From Acidipila rosea (GTDB lineage Bacteria; Acidobacteriota; Terriglobia; Terriglobales; Acidobacteriaceae): DNA of 64,000 bases. The notes beneath the pieces are model-generated. The model was not told where the DNA came from. It did not search any database and worked only from the letters and a program-made list of their open reading frames with translations. A program made the translations under genes and the position numbers. Where the stretch lies: positions 62,001 through 126,000 of the forward strand of contig NZ_SMGK01000007.1 of NCBI RefSeq assembly GCF_004339725.1, written 5' to 3'. Shown piece by piece: positions 54,909 to 63,642 of the stretch; positions within the stretch are counted from its first letter, which is position 1; each line of letters opens with the position of its first letter.

Positions 54909-55967
54909 ATGCTGCTCGAAGGCATCTTTTCCGCGATCACTACGCCGTTCTATCCCGACGGTCGGCTTTATTTCCGCAAACTGGAACACAATGTTCTTCG
55001 CTACTCGCGAACACCACTTTCTGGAATGGTGGTGTTGGGATCGACGGGCGAAGCCGTCATGCTCGGGGATGAGGAGACGCGAGAGGTGCTGCGCGTCGCA
55101 AGGGAAACAGCTGCTGCGGATAAGGTCCTGCTGGCTGGCATCGCCCGCGACAGCGTCAGCGAAACCCTGCGACTGGCCGAATTCGCTGCGGAGAAGAACT
55201 ATGACGCAGTTCTGGTGCGTACTCCCAGCTACTACGCCCCCCAGATGCAGCCGCGGGAAATCTTGACCTACTATCGCGCCGTTGCCGATCGCTCCGCCCT
55301 CCCGGTCGTGCTTTATAGCATTCCCAAGTTCACGCACTACGATCTGCCTGTAGAGATCATCGCCGAACTTGCGCAGCATCCGAACATCATTGGCCTCAAG
55401 GATTCGAGCGGGAACGTCGCCCGACTGGCGCAGATTATCGAGGCCACTGCCTCGGGTGTTAAGCGCACCGTCACCGTCACGACTACGTTTACAGCCGTTA
55501 CTGCCAGGATGCTGGCAGAGAAGCATGCTTCGGCGGCGAACTTTATCCCCGCTGACATTCTCGGCACGGATGCCGCCGCTGTTGCCGTTGCGCCTCCTCA
55601 GCCCGCGCTCAAGACCCGGACCAGAGAGGTTGGTTTCCAGGTGCTGAGTGGTTCGGCAGAAAAGCTCAGCCAGTCGCTCGCAGCTGGCTGCAGTGGGGCT
55701 GTTTTGGCCTTCGCCGCCTGCGCCCCCCAAGCTTGCCAGGAAATATTTACGGCCTGGAAGGAAAACGACCCGAAGTTGGCGGGGGAGAAGCAGGAGCGAA
55801 TCATAGCCGCAGCCGCCTTTGTAGCCGGGAAGCTTGGTGTGCCCGGACTGAAGTATGCCTGCGATCTGAACGGCTACTATGGTGGCCGTCCGCGGCTGCC
55901 GCTTCTACCTTTGACGGCAGCCGAGCAGGCCGAGGTAGCGCTGGCGATGGCTGACATCAGAAACTGA
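54909..55967 (+). CDS. DapA-superfamily aldolase/synthase with an insertion
   Basis: 352 residues, versus about 290-300 for the family. TIM barrel with VVLGSTGEAVML, the Schiff-base Lys164 in IIGLKDSSGN, and Tyr near 136 (VVLYSIPKF), all consistent with the dihydrodipicolinate synthase/4-hydroxy-2-oxoglutarate aldolase group. Residues of about 195-235 look like an insertion rich in Ala and Pro (APPQPALKTRTREVG). True DapA is unlikely to be longer by 50 residues. Its substrate is likely a 2-keto acid plus pyruvate. It may be unrelated to the korAB genes 165 bp downstream. Confidence 0.75.
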   Translation: MLLEGIFSAITTPFYPDGRLYFRKLEHNVLRYSRTPLSGMVVLGSTGEAVMLGDEETREVLRVARETAAADKVLLAGIARDSVSETLRLAEFAAEKNYDAVLVRTPSYYAPQMQPREILTYYRAVADRSALPVVLYSIPKFTHYDLPVEIIAELAQHPNIIGLKDSSGNVARLAQIIEATASGVKRTVTVTTTFTAVTARMLAEKHASAANFIPADILGTDAAAVAVAPPQPALKTRTREVGFQVLSGSAEKLSQSLAAGCSGAVLAFAACAPQACQEIFTAWKENDPKLAGEKQERIIAAAAFVAGKLGVPGLKYACDLNGYYGGRPRLPLLPLTAAEQAEVALAMADIRN

Positions 55968-56131
55968 TTGGGACACAGCGGGAACTCCATTCAAAGCAGC
56001 AATCCAGCCTCTTGCTGCTCAATCACGCCGATTGACCTCGAAACGCGCGAAACGCGAGCGTGGCTGTCTATAATAAAGAGTCAGAAAGACCCTGCTCTTT
56101 CCATTCCTAAATTGAAGGGAAACACCGCCAA

Positions 56132-57985
56132 ATGGCGACAGGAGATGTTGCATTGGGCCAATCAGGACCTGATGCACTCGCGCAAGGCGCTTCGACCAAG
56201 CGTATCGTCAACGATTTCAGCATTCAGGTAGCCACGGTCAACGGCTCTGGCTCACAGTCTGCCAACAGTGTCCTGCTCAAGAGCATCTTCGGTATGGGCA
56301 TCCCTGTCAGCGGCAAGAATTTGTTTCCTTCGAACATTGCAGGCTTACCTACCTGGTATACGATTCGCGCCAGCAAGTCTGGCTACGTGGCGCGCAAGAA
56401 AGAGATCGACCTCCTGGTAGCGATGAATGCTGAGACAGCGAAGGATGACATCCTTTCGCTGCCCTCCGGCGCCGTTGCTATCTATGAGGAATCGCTTGAT
56501 CTTAAGCAGTACCGCGACGACGTAATTTGCTATCCGGTTCCTTTTGACAAGCTCACGGCAACTGTTTGCCCTGAGGCGAAGCTGCGAAAGCTTGTCAAGA
56601 ACATGATTTACGTCGGCATCGTGGCCCAGCTGATCAGGATGGACATGAAGGCTGTAGAAGCCGCCTTGCGCCGCCAGTTTGCGAAGAAGCAAAAAGCTGC
56701 AGACCTGAACTGGGGAGCGGTTCAGGCGGGCTACGACTATGCTGCGGCATCCTTCACCAAGCAGGATCCGTACGTGCTGGAACATATGCACGCGACGGAA
56801 GGCAAGATCATTATTGATGGCAATGCCGCTGCCGCACTTGGCGCCATGTTTGCCGGCGTTACGGTTGTCACCTGGTATCCGATCACGCCTTCATCCTCTG
56901 TGGTCGAGCAGTTGATCGACTATCTCAAGAAGTACCGCATTGAGCCCGATGGCAAGGCGAGCTTCGCCGTCGTCCAGGCTGAAGATGAACTTGCCGCTGT
57001 CGGCATGGTATTCGGCGCCGGCTGGGCTGGCGCACGCTCCATGACGGCCACTTCCGGTCCGGGCATCTCCCTCATGGCCGAGTTTGCTGGTCTCGGCTAC
57101 TTTGCGGAATTGCCGGGAGTTATCTTCGACGTGCAGCGCGTGGGGCCATCCACCGGGCTGCCGACACGCACGGCGCAGGCCGATCTGCTCTCCGTTGCCT
57201 ATCTCTCGCACGGCGATACGAAGCACGTTATCCTGCTTCCCGCGAGTGTGAAGGAGTGCTACGAATTTGCAATTGCCGCTTTCGACCTTACCGAGCGCCT
57301 GCAGACTCCCGTCTTTGTGCTTTCGGATCTCGATCTGGGCATGAACAACTGGATGTCCGAGCCCTTCGAATATCCGGAGAAGCCGCTCGATCGCGGCAAG
57401 GTGCTGACTGCCGAGGATCTCAACCGGCTCGGCGGATTCGCGCGCTACCAGGATGTGGACGGCGACGGAATTCCTTACCGCACGCTGCCTGGAACGGATC
57501 ATCCGAAGGCGGCCTACTTCACGCGCGGCAGTGGCCACAACGAGAAGGCTCTCTACACGGAGAAGCCGGATGACTATCAGAACCTGATGGAGCGCCTTTC
57601 GCGCAAATTCGATACGGCCCGGACGCTTGTTCCTGCGCCGGTCGTAGTGCAGACAGGGAAGTCGAAAGTGGGCATCATCGCCTATGGCACCTCCGACTTT
57701 GCAGTCCTTGAGAGTCGCGATCAGCTCAAGAAGGAATACGGTACGGAGATGGATTATCTTCGCATCCGCGCCTTTCCCTTCACCCGCGAAGTGCATGATT
57801 TTGTGGCCTCGCATGACCGGGTTTACGTCGTTGAGCAAAACCGCGATGCGCAGATGCTGAGCCTGCTCAAACTCGATCTGCCTTCCGAAGATGCTGTAAA
57901 ACTGCGCAGCGTGCGCCATTTCAATGGCCTGCCGATCGATGCGCGTTCAGTAACCGATGAACTGCTGCTGCAGGAGGGGATCTAA
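56132..57985 (+). CDS. korA: 2-oxoacid:ferredoxin oxidoreductase, fused gamma-alpha subunit (KorA type)
   Basis: 617 residues. The gamma domain comes first (about 20-200, VATVNGSGSQSANSVLLKSI), followed by the alpha pyrimidine-binding domain with WYPITPSS and GPGISLMAEF, and a C-terminal domain. Works with the TPP-carrying beta subunit encoded directly downstream to oxidise 2-oxoglutarate (or a related acid) to the acyl-CoA, reducing ferredoxin. GAAGGGAAA is about 12 nt before the ATG. A TATAAT (56069-56074) is upstream but lacks a clear -35. Substrate by family resemblance only. Confidence 0.88.
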   Translation: MATGDVALGQSGPDALAQGASTKRIVNDFSIQVATVNGSGSQSANSVLLKSIFGMGIPVSGKNLFPSNIAGLPTWYTIRASKSGYVARKKEIDLLVAMNAETAKDDILSLPSGAVAIYEESLDLKQYRDDVICYPVPFDKLTATVCPEAKLRKLVKNMIYVGIVAQLIRMDMKAVEAALRRQFAKKQKAADLNWGAVQAGYDYAAASFTKQDPYVLEHMHATEGKIIIDGNAAAALGAMFAGVTVVTWYPITPSSSVVEQLIDYLKKYRIEPDGKASFAVVQAEDELAAVGMVFGAGWAGARSMTATSGPGISLMAEFAGLGYFAELPGVIFDVQRVGPSTGLPTRTAQADLLSVAYLSHGDTKHVILLPASVKECYEFAIAAFDLTERLQTPVFVLSDLDLGMNNWMSEPFEYPEKPLDRGKVLTAEDLNRLGGFARYQDVDGDGIPYRTLPGTDHPKAAYFTRGSGHNEKALYTEKPDDYQNLMERLSRKFDTARTLVPAPVVVQTGKSKVGIIAYGTSDFAVLESRDQLKKEYGTEMDYLRIRAFPFTREVHDFVASHDRVYVVEQNRDAQMLSLLKLDLPSEDAVKLRSVRHFNGLPIDARSVTDELLLQEGI

Positions 57986-59032
57986 ATGGCAACCACAACT
58001 GTTCCAACTCCAAACCCCAAGGTAAATCGCCTCGGACTGCCAATTCTCGACTACCGCGGCGGCAAGACGACCCTTTGCGCGGGCTGCGGACATAATGCAA
58101 TTTCTGAGCGTATTATCGATGCGCTCTACGAGATGGGTGTCAAGCCCGAGCGGGTGATGAAGCTCTCCGGCATTGGCTGCTCGTCCAAGAGCCCGGCCTA
58201 TTTTCTGTCGCGCGCGCACAGCTTCAACAGCGTGCACGGACGCATGCCCTCAGTGGCGACCGGGGCATTGCTTGCGAATAAAACGATGATGGGCTTGGGC
58301 GTCTCGGGCGATGGCGATACCGCATCGATTGGTATGGGTCAGTTTGTCCATCTCATGCGTCGCAATCTGCCTCTGATCTACATCATTGAAGACAACGGTG
58401 TTTATGGTCTGACGAAGGGCCAGTTTTCGGCGACTGCTGATCTCGGATCGAAGCTCAAGACCGGTGTCATCAATGACTTGCCCGCAATCGACACCTGCTC
58501 GCTTGCCGTGCAACTTGGTGCGACCTTTGTGGGCCGGTCGTTTTCTGGAGACAAGAAGCAGTTGCTGGCCATGCTGAAGGCAGCCATCTCCCACAAGGGC
58601 ACAGTGATGCTCGACGTTATCTCGCCCTGCGTCACGTTTAACGACCATGAGGGATCCACGAAGAGCTATAAGTACATGCAGGAGCACGAAGAGGCGATCA
58701 CCGAAGTGGGCTTCGTTCCACACTTCGAGGATATCGCCGTCGAGTACGATGCTGGTTCGACCTACGACGTTACTATGCACGATGGTTCGCACCTTCGTCT
58801 GCGCAAGCTGCACGAGAGCTACAATCCCACAGATCGTGTCTCCGCAGTCAAAGCGTTGATGGAGGCGCACGAGCGTGGTGAAGTTTTAACCGGCATATTT
58901 TATGTGGACACGCAGAAGCCGAGTTTTACTGAGATGCTGAACACGGTGGAGGAACCACTTGCTACATTGCCGCAGGAGCGCACACGGCCTTCGAAGCAGG
59001 TGTTGGATGAGGTCATGAACCGTCTGAAATAA
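57986..59032 (+). CDS. korB: 2-oxoacid:ferredoxin oxidoreductase beta subunit (KorB type)
   Basis: 348 residues, starting at the base after the korA stop. TPP-binding motif GVSGDGDTASIGMGQ, the cluster-binding CAGCGHNA near residue 29 and EDNGVYGLTKGQ are present. It carries TPP and part of the iron-sulfur cluster ligands. No separate delta ferredoxin-like subunit is present, so the two-subunit aerobic type is likely. Together with KorA it can replace the lipoate-dependent 2-oxoglutarate dehydrogenase. Confidence 0.92.
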   Translation: MATTTVPTPNPKVNRLGLPILDYRGGKTTLCAGCGHNAISERIIDALYEMGVKPERVMKLSGIGCSSKSPAYFLSRAHSFNSVHGRMPSVATGALLANKTMMGLGVSGDGDTASIGMGQFVHLMRRNLPLIYIIEDNGVYGLTKGQFSATADLGSKLKTGVINDLPAIDTCSLAVQLGATFVGRSFSGDKKQLLAMLKAAISHKGTVMLDVISPCVTFNDHEGSTKSYKYMQEHEEAITEVGFVPHFEDIAVEYDAGSTYDVTMHDGSHLRLRKLHESYNPTDRVSAVKALMEAHERGEVLTGIFYVDTQKPSFTEMLNTVEEPLATLPQERTRPSKQVLDEVMNRLK

Positions 59033-59063
59033 CCCGCCGGAGACGGCCGCGGAGAACAGTTGA

Positions 59064-60542
59064 ATGTCCCTGCATCTGCGGCCAGCAGACATTGCTGTTG
59101 TGCTGGTCTATCTTGTCGGCATTACGCTTTTCGGCATGCATTTTCGCGGGCGCGGCGAGCGTTCCATCAAGACTTATTTCCTCGCTGACCGCAATATTCC
59201 ATGGTGGGCAATCGCTCTCTCAATCGTCGCTGCGGAGACCAGCACGCTGACTATCATCAGCGTGCCTGGTCTTGCTTTTATCGGCGATTTCGGCTTTCTT
59301 CAGCTGGTACTCGGCTACCTGGCCGGACGCATCGTCATCTGCATCCTCTTTCTGCCGCGCTATTTTAGAGGTGAGCTGCTAACAGCCTATCAACTGATCG
59401 GACAGCGGTTTGGCCGAAGGCTTCACCACCTCACCGCCCTGCTCTTCCTCCTCATGCGGGCCGCTGCGGAGGGAGTTCGCGTTTTTGCCGTTGCTATAGT
59501 AGTTGGCGTCGCGCTGGGTACAGGTGACATCACATCTATCGCGATCCTCTCTGCGCTTACCCTGCTCTACACCTTTGAGGGCGGCATGACTGCCGTGATC
59601 TGGACAGACGTGGTGCAGATGTTTGTCTATGTCGCAGGCACAATCATCAGCCTGTGGACTATCAGCCATAAGATCCATGGAGGGTGGCACTCCCTCATCG
59701 GAACCGCCGCCGCAGCGCACAAGTTGACCATCTTCCACTTCAGCTGGTCTCTTACGGAAACTTACACTTTCTGGGGTGGAATCATCGGCGGCTGTTTTCT
59801 GACCATGGCGAGCCACGGTACGGATCAACTGATGGTGCAGCGCCTGCTCACGGCGCGTGGACTGCGCGAGTCACGTCTGGCGTTACTGTCGAGCGGAGTT
59901 GTCATTCTGTTTCAGTTCACGCTTTTCCTTCTGATCGGCGCGGGGCTTTATGTCTACTACGGTCAAATGGGAGGAGCGCCGCACGTCGCTAGTTCAGACC
60001 GGCTTTTTCCGGCCTTCATTGTGCGGGAAATGCCAGTGGGCATAGCCGGATTGATGATTGCAGCTATTCTCGCTGCCTCCATGTCAAACCTGAGTGCAGC
60101 GCTCAATTCTCTTGCATCGACATCAATCGTCGACTTCTACTCACTACGCCATCCCGAGGCAACGGATACTTACAAAGCAAAGCTGTCGCGAATCATGACA
60201 GTGCTTTGGGCCGTCGTCCTGTTTCTCTTGGCGATCCTCTCACGAAGCGGAGGCCACGTACTTGAGATCGGCCTCTCGATCGCCTCAGTACTATGGGGCG
60301 CGATGCTAGGCGTTTTTCTGCTGGGGACACTCACGCAGAGGGCGACGGAGAACGGGACAATCGCCGGCATGCTCGTGGGCTGCGCCTTCAATCTGCTGCT
60401 CTGGTTGCAAACGGGGCCTGTGCACGTGGGGATCACAATCCCAAAGATTTCCTGGACTTGGTATGTCGCCTTCGGTTCGGGAGTTACATTTCTGGTGGGT
60501 TATGCTGCCAGTTGGGCAAAATTGGGATCGCGAGAGGGGTAA
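59064..60542 (+). CDS. Sodium:solute symporter (SSS family)
   Basis: 492 residues with about 13 membrane segments. SSS-family features include TYFLADRNIPWWAIALSIVAAETS near residue 36, read in two pieces, and the long hydrophobic C-terminal half. GGAGAA precedes the ATG. The stop is 5 bp before the TTG of the serine-hydrolase/NamZ gene, so they are translationally coupled; this suggests import of a product of that enzyme, for example MurNAc or a muropeptide, though SSS members also carry sugars and other solutes. Confidence 0.88.
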   Translation: MSLHLRPADIAVVLVYLVGITLFGMHFRGRGERSIKTYFLADRNIPWWAIALSIVAAETSTLTIISVPGLAFIGDFGFLQLVLGYLAGRIVICILFLPRYFRGELLTAYQLIGQRFGRRLHHLTALLFLLMRAAAEGVRVFAVAIVVGVALGTGDITSIAILSALTLLYTFEGGMTAVIWTDVVQMFVYVAGTIISLWTISHKIHGGWHSLIGTAAAAHKLTIFHFSWSLTETYTFWGGIIGGCFLTMASHGTDQLMVQRLLTARGLRESRLALLSSGVVILFQFTLFLLIGAGLYVYYGQMGGAPHVASSDRLFPAFIVREMPVGIAGLMIAAILAASMSNLSAALNSLASTSIVDFYSLRHPEATDTYKAKLSRIMTVLWAVVLFLLAILSRSGGHVLEIGLSIASVLWGAMLGVFLLGTLTQRATENGTIAGMLVGCAFNLLLWLQTGPVHVGITIPKISWTWYVAFGSGVTFLVGYAASWAKLGSREG

Positions 60543-60547
60543 TAGCG

Positions 60548-62935
60548 TTGAGAAGATTCGTTACCGTGATAGGTCTTCTTCTGTTGTTTTGTGGGCTAGA
60601 CTGCTTCGCTGCACAACCTGATTTTGCCAGCATCGATAGGCTTGTCAACGCTGGCATAGCGAATCACAAGCTTCCTGGCGCGGTTGTCATTGTTGGTCAC
60701 AATGGCCACATCGTTTATCGGCGCGCCTACGGTTCGCGGTCACTTATACCTGCTCAGGAGCGGATGACTGCGAACACCATCTTTGACATGGCGTCGCTCA
60801 CCAAGTGTCTCGCTACGGCAACTGCCGTCATGCAACTCTACCAGCAAGGGCGCATCAGTGTTGACGAGCCCGTCGCCCATTACTTGCCGGAGTTCGCACA
60901 GAACGGCAAGCAGAACATCACCGTTCGCAACCTGTTGACGCACTACTCCGGCTTACCGCCGGACCTCCCCCTCACCGAGCCGTGGGAAGGGAAGTCGGAG
61001 GCATATCGCATGGCGTTCGCTATCAAGCCCTCCACGCCGCCCGGCGTACGGTTTGTCTATAGCGATATCAACTTTATTGTGCTGGGCGCACTGGTAGAAA
61101 AGATCACCGGGCAGACGCTTGATGAGTATGCAGCGGAGCACATTTATAAGCCTCTTGGGATGTCACATACCCGGTTTTTGCCGCCGGTAGAGTGGCGCGC
61201 GCTGATAGCTCCCACCCAGTACGAGCAGGGCGATCATGGCACCATGCTGCGGGGGGTGGTTCACGACCCTACCTCACGACGAATGGGGGGAGTTGCGGGG
61301 CATGCTGGTCTCTTCAGCACTGCGGACGACGTATCGCTCTTTGCGCAAGCCCTGCTTGACCGGCTCGCCGGCCGGCCCAGCACCTTTCCGCTATCGCGCG
61401 CCGTTTTGGCCAAGATGGTCATTCCGGAGCAGCCTGCGACAGCTACCGCTCTACGCGGCTTTGGATGGGACATAGATTCGCCCTTTTCGAGCAACCGCGG
61501 CACCATCTTTCCAATTGGCTCCTTCGGACACACGGGTTTCACTGGAACATCACTTTGGATGGATCCAGTCAGCAACACGTATGTAGTGACGCTCGCGAAT
61601 GCAGTACATCCGGACGGCCCAAAAGGGCTGGGTACACTGCGTGGCGATGTTGCGGACTCAGCTGCCATTGCGCTAGGCATCCGCCCCGACGGCGGCAAAC
61701 TTTCAGCGAGACTCACTGGCTATAACGAATCGATCGCAGGCATGCGCCACTGGCTCGCTCGCAACGGTGAGGTTAAAACCGGCATAGACGTACTTGCGTC
61801 CGATGGCTTCGCCGAACTCACCTCTCTCAGTAGAAATCATCCCGGCCAGCTGCGGATCGGGCTCCTTACCAATCAATCTGGAGTGGACTCGTCGGGCCGC
61901 CGGACCATTGATCTCCTTGCACACGCGCCGAACGTCGAATTGAAGACGCTCTTCAGTCCGGAACACGGCATCCATGGCACTCTCGACAGGGAGAATATCG
62001 GCAACTCAAAGGATGAAACGACTGGGATTCCTGTCATTAGCCTTTATGGGGCCACGGATAAGCAACGTCGCCCATCGCTCGATATGCTGCGCCAGTTGGA
62101 TGCTGTCGTTATTGATCTGCAGGATTCGGGTGTCCGCTTCTACACGTATGAAACTGTGATGGACTACTTCCTTGAGGCGGCCTCCCAAACCGGTACCCCG
62201 ATTGTTGTGCTTGATAGGCCCGACCCGCTCAATGGAGCTGTCGTTCAAGGGCCGGTCTCTGATGCCGATGATTTGAGCTATGTCCACTACCTGCCACTGC
62301 CTGTGCGCCATGGCATGACCATGGGTGAGTTAGCTCGTTACTTTGTCCAGCAGCGCGGACTGCATACTCCGCTGAAAGTTGTCGCAATGCAGGGCTGGCA
62401 ACGCGGAGACTGGTATGACTCGACGGCGCTTACGTGGGTGAATCCCTCCCCTAATCTGCGCAATATGAATGAGGCTACGCTTTATCCGGCGCTGGGGCTC
62501 GTTGAATCGACCAACATTTCAGTTGGACGCGGCACGGACACCCCGTTCGAATTGTTGGGCGCTCCCTGGATCAACGGGCGTCTTCTCGCCGCAAAGCTGA
62601 ATGCAGAATTTATCCCTGGCGTGAGGTTTGTCCCTGCTGACTTTACCCCGGCCAAGCCAGCTCCCTACGGCGATGAGCTATGCCATGGCATACAGCTCAT
62701 CGTGACGAATCGCAATGTCCTCGACTCTCCCCGTCTCGGGGTTGAAATAGCAGCCCTGCTCCGGAGGCTCTATCCTGATAAATTTCTACTCAACAAGATG
62801 AAGACACTGCTTGCGAACCGCTCTGTGCTGGAAGAACTGCAAAGAGGGGAGTCAGCCAATACGATCATGGAGCAGGAGCGGCCATCGCTCGAACACTTTC
62901 TAGAACAGCGCCAGCGGGTTCTGCTCTATCCCTGA
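60548..62935 (+). CDS. Serine hydrolase (S12)-NamZ (DUF1343) fusion
   Basis: 795 residues from TTG at 60548, with GAGAGGGG 8 nt upstream and a signal peptide (VTVIGLLLLFCGLDCFAA). Residues about 25-400 are a class C beta-lactamase-like serine hydrolase: SLTK (83-86), YSD and HTG, the equivalents of SxxK, YxN and KTG. Residues about 415-795 are DUF1343, the NamZ (GH171) exo-N-acetylmuramidase family: GLLTNQSGVD, FSPEHGIHG, DLQDSGVRFYTYE, LDRPDPLNG. It is predicted to act on peptidoglycan or its fragments: the first domain on peptide or ester, the second on MurNAc ends. The large frame upstream of the TTG lies within the symporter gene and is rejected. Confidence 0.87.
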   Translation: MRRFVTVIGLLLLFCGLDCFAAQPDFASIDRLVNAGIANHKLPGAVVIVGHNGHIVYRRAYGSRSLIPAQERMTANTIFDMASLTKCLATATAVMQLYQQGRISVDEPVAHYLPEFAQNGKQNITVRNLLTHYSGLPPDLPLTEPWEGKSEAYRMAFAIKPSTPPGVRFVYSDINFIVLGALVEKITGQTLDEYAAEHIYKPLGMSHTRFLPPVEWRALIAPTQYEQGDHGTMLRGVVHDPTSRRMGGVAGHAGLFSTADDVSLFAQALLDRLAGRPSTFPLSRAVLAKMVIPEQPATATALRGFGWDIDSPFSSNRGTIFPIGSFGHTGFTGTSLWMDPVSNTYVVTLANAVHPDGPKGLGTLRGDVADSAAIALGIRPDGGKLSARLTGYNESIAGMRHWLARNGEVKTGIDVLASDGFAELTSLSRNHPGQLRIGLLTNQSGVDSSGRRTIDLLAHAPNVELKTLFSPEHGIHGTLDRENIGNSKDETTGIPVISLYGATDKQRRPSLDMLRQLDAVVIDLQDSGVRFYTYETVMDYFLEAASQTGTPIVVLDRPDPLNGAVVQGPVSDADDLSYVHYLPLPVRHGMTMGELARYFVQQRGLHTPLKVVAMQGWQRGDWYDSTALTWVNPSPNLRNMNEATLYPALGLVESTNISVGRGTDTPFELLGAPWINGRLLAAKLNAEFIPGVRFVPADFTPAKPAPYGDELCHGIQLIVTNRNVLDSPRLGVEIAALLRRLYPDKFLLNKMKTLLANRSVLEELQRGESANTIMEQERPSLEHFLEQRQRVLLYP

Positions 62936-63642
62936 TCGCTCCAGAGCGCATCGCCCCCGAGAAGGCCATCCTGATTTGGCACGATGGTGACATTCGGCGG
63001 GAGATTGAAGGAAATTTCCTTCGAGTTTCCGCCGCCGACATACAGGTGATCCCAGTTAAAGGTCGCCAGCGTCTGTGCAATTGCTTTCTCAAGCAGGTGG
63101 TTCCAGCGTTTCTTGCCGTGCTTTTTGAGGCCTGCACGTCCTAAGAACTGCTCATAGGTCTTCCCCTTTTGCCAGGGGTGATGTCCGAGTTCCAGCCCTG
63201 GGCAGAGTCGCCCGTTGGTGAAAAGCGCTGAACCAAGGCCGGTTCCCAGGGTCAGCACCAGCTCGACGCCGTGCTTCTTGATAGCCCCAAAGCCCTGTAC
63301 AGCTGCATCGTTTGCAACCCTCACCGGCTTCTTCCACCGGCGTTCCAGTTCCTTTTCCAGGGGATATTCAATCCACTTCGGATTCAAATTGGCCGCTGTA
63401 TGAACTACACCCTGCTTGATAACACCGGGAAAGCCCACGGAAACTCGATCGAAGTGGGGCATCTGCTTACTCAGGCGTGTCAGCCTTTGCAGGATTCGAC
63501 CAGGAGTTGGATGTTCAGGTGTTTCTATCCGCAGCCGCTCGGAAATTGGCTTGCCGTCGGGTCCTAATGCCATCATCTTCAGCCCCGATCCACCGATATC
63601 AATCGCGAGAGTGACGGGTCCGCGTGTTTTGCTCTTCTTCAA
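62926..63642 (-). CDS. ppgK: ROK-family polyphosphate-glucokinase-like kinase
   Basis: 238 residues from TTG at 63642, with AAGGAG 8 nt upstream; this start overlaps the upstream gene stop as TTGA. Phosphate-binding DIGGSGLK (15-22), VTLGTGLGSALF-like LGTGLGSALFTN and LGHHPW fit the short ROK kinases that include polyphosphate/ATP glucokinase. The sugar could be glucose or, considering its neighbour, an amino sugar. It is convergent with the NamZ gene (10-nt overlap). Confidence 0.82.
   Translation of the reverse strand: MKKSKTRGPVTLAIDIGGSGLKMMALGPDGKPISERLRIETPEHPTPGRILQRLTRLSKQMPHFDRVSVGFPGVIKQGVVHTAANLNPKWIEYPLEKELERRWKKPVRVANDAAVQGFGAIKKHGVELVLTLGTGLGSALFTNGRLCPGLELGHHPWQKGKTYEQFLGRAGLKKHGKKRWNHLLEKAIAQTLATFNWDHLYVGGGNSKEISFNLPPNVTIVPNQDGLLGGDALWSDQG

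Noticed and set aside
54813-55730. Minus-strand extension of the membrane protein to 479 residues
   Set aside because: The extra part is the reverse strand of the DapA-like gene with poor, biased composition; the real start is at 54812.
60293-60547. N-terminal extension of the serine hydrolase-NamZ protein
   Set aside because: It lies in the end of the symporter gene; TTG at 60548 has a good ribosome site and begins the signal peptide.
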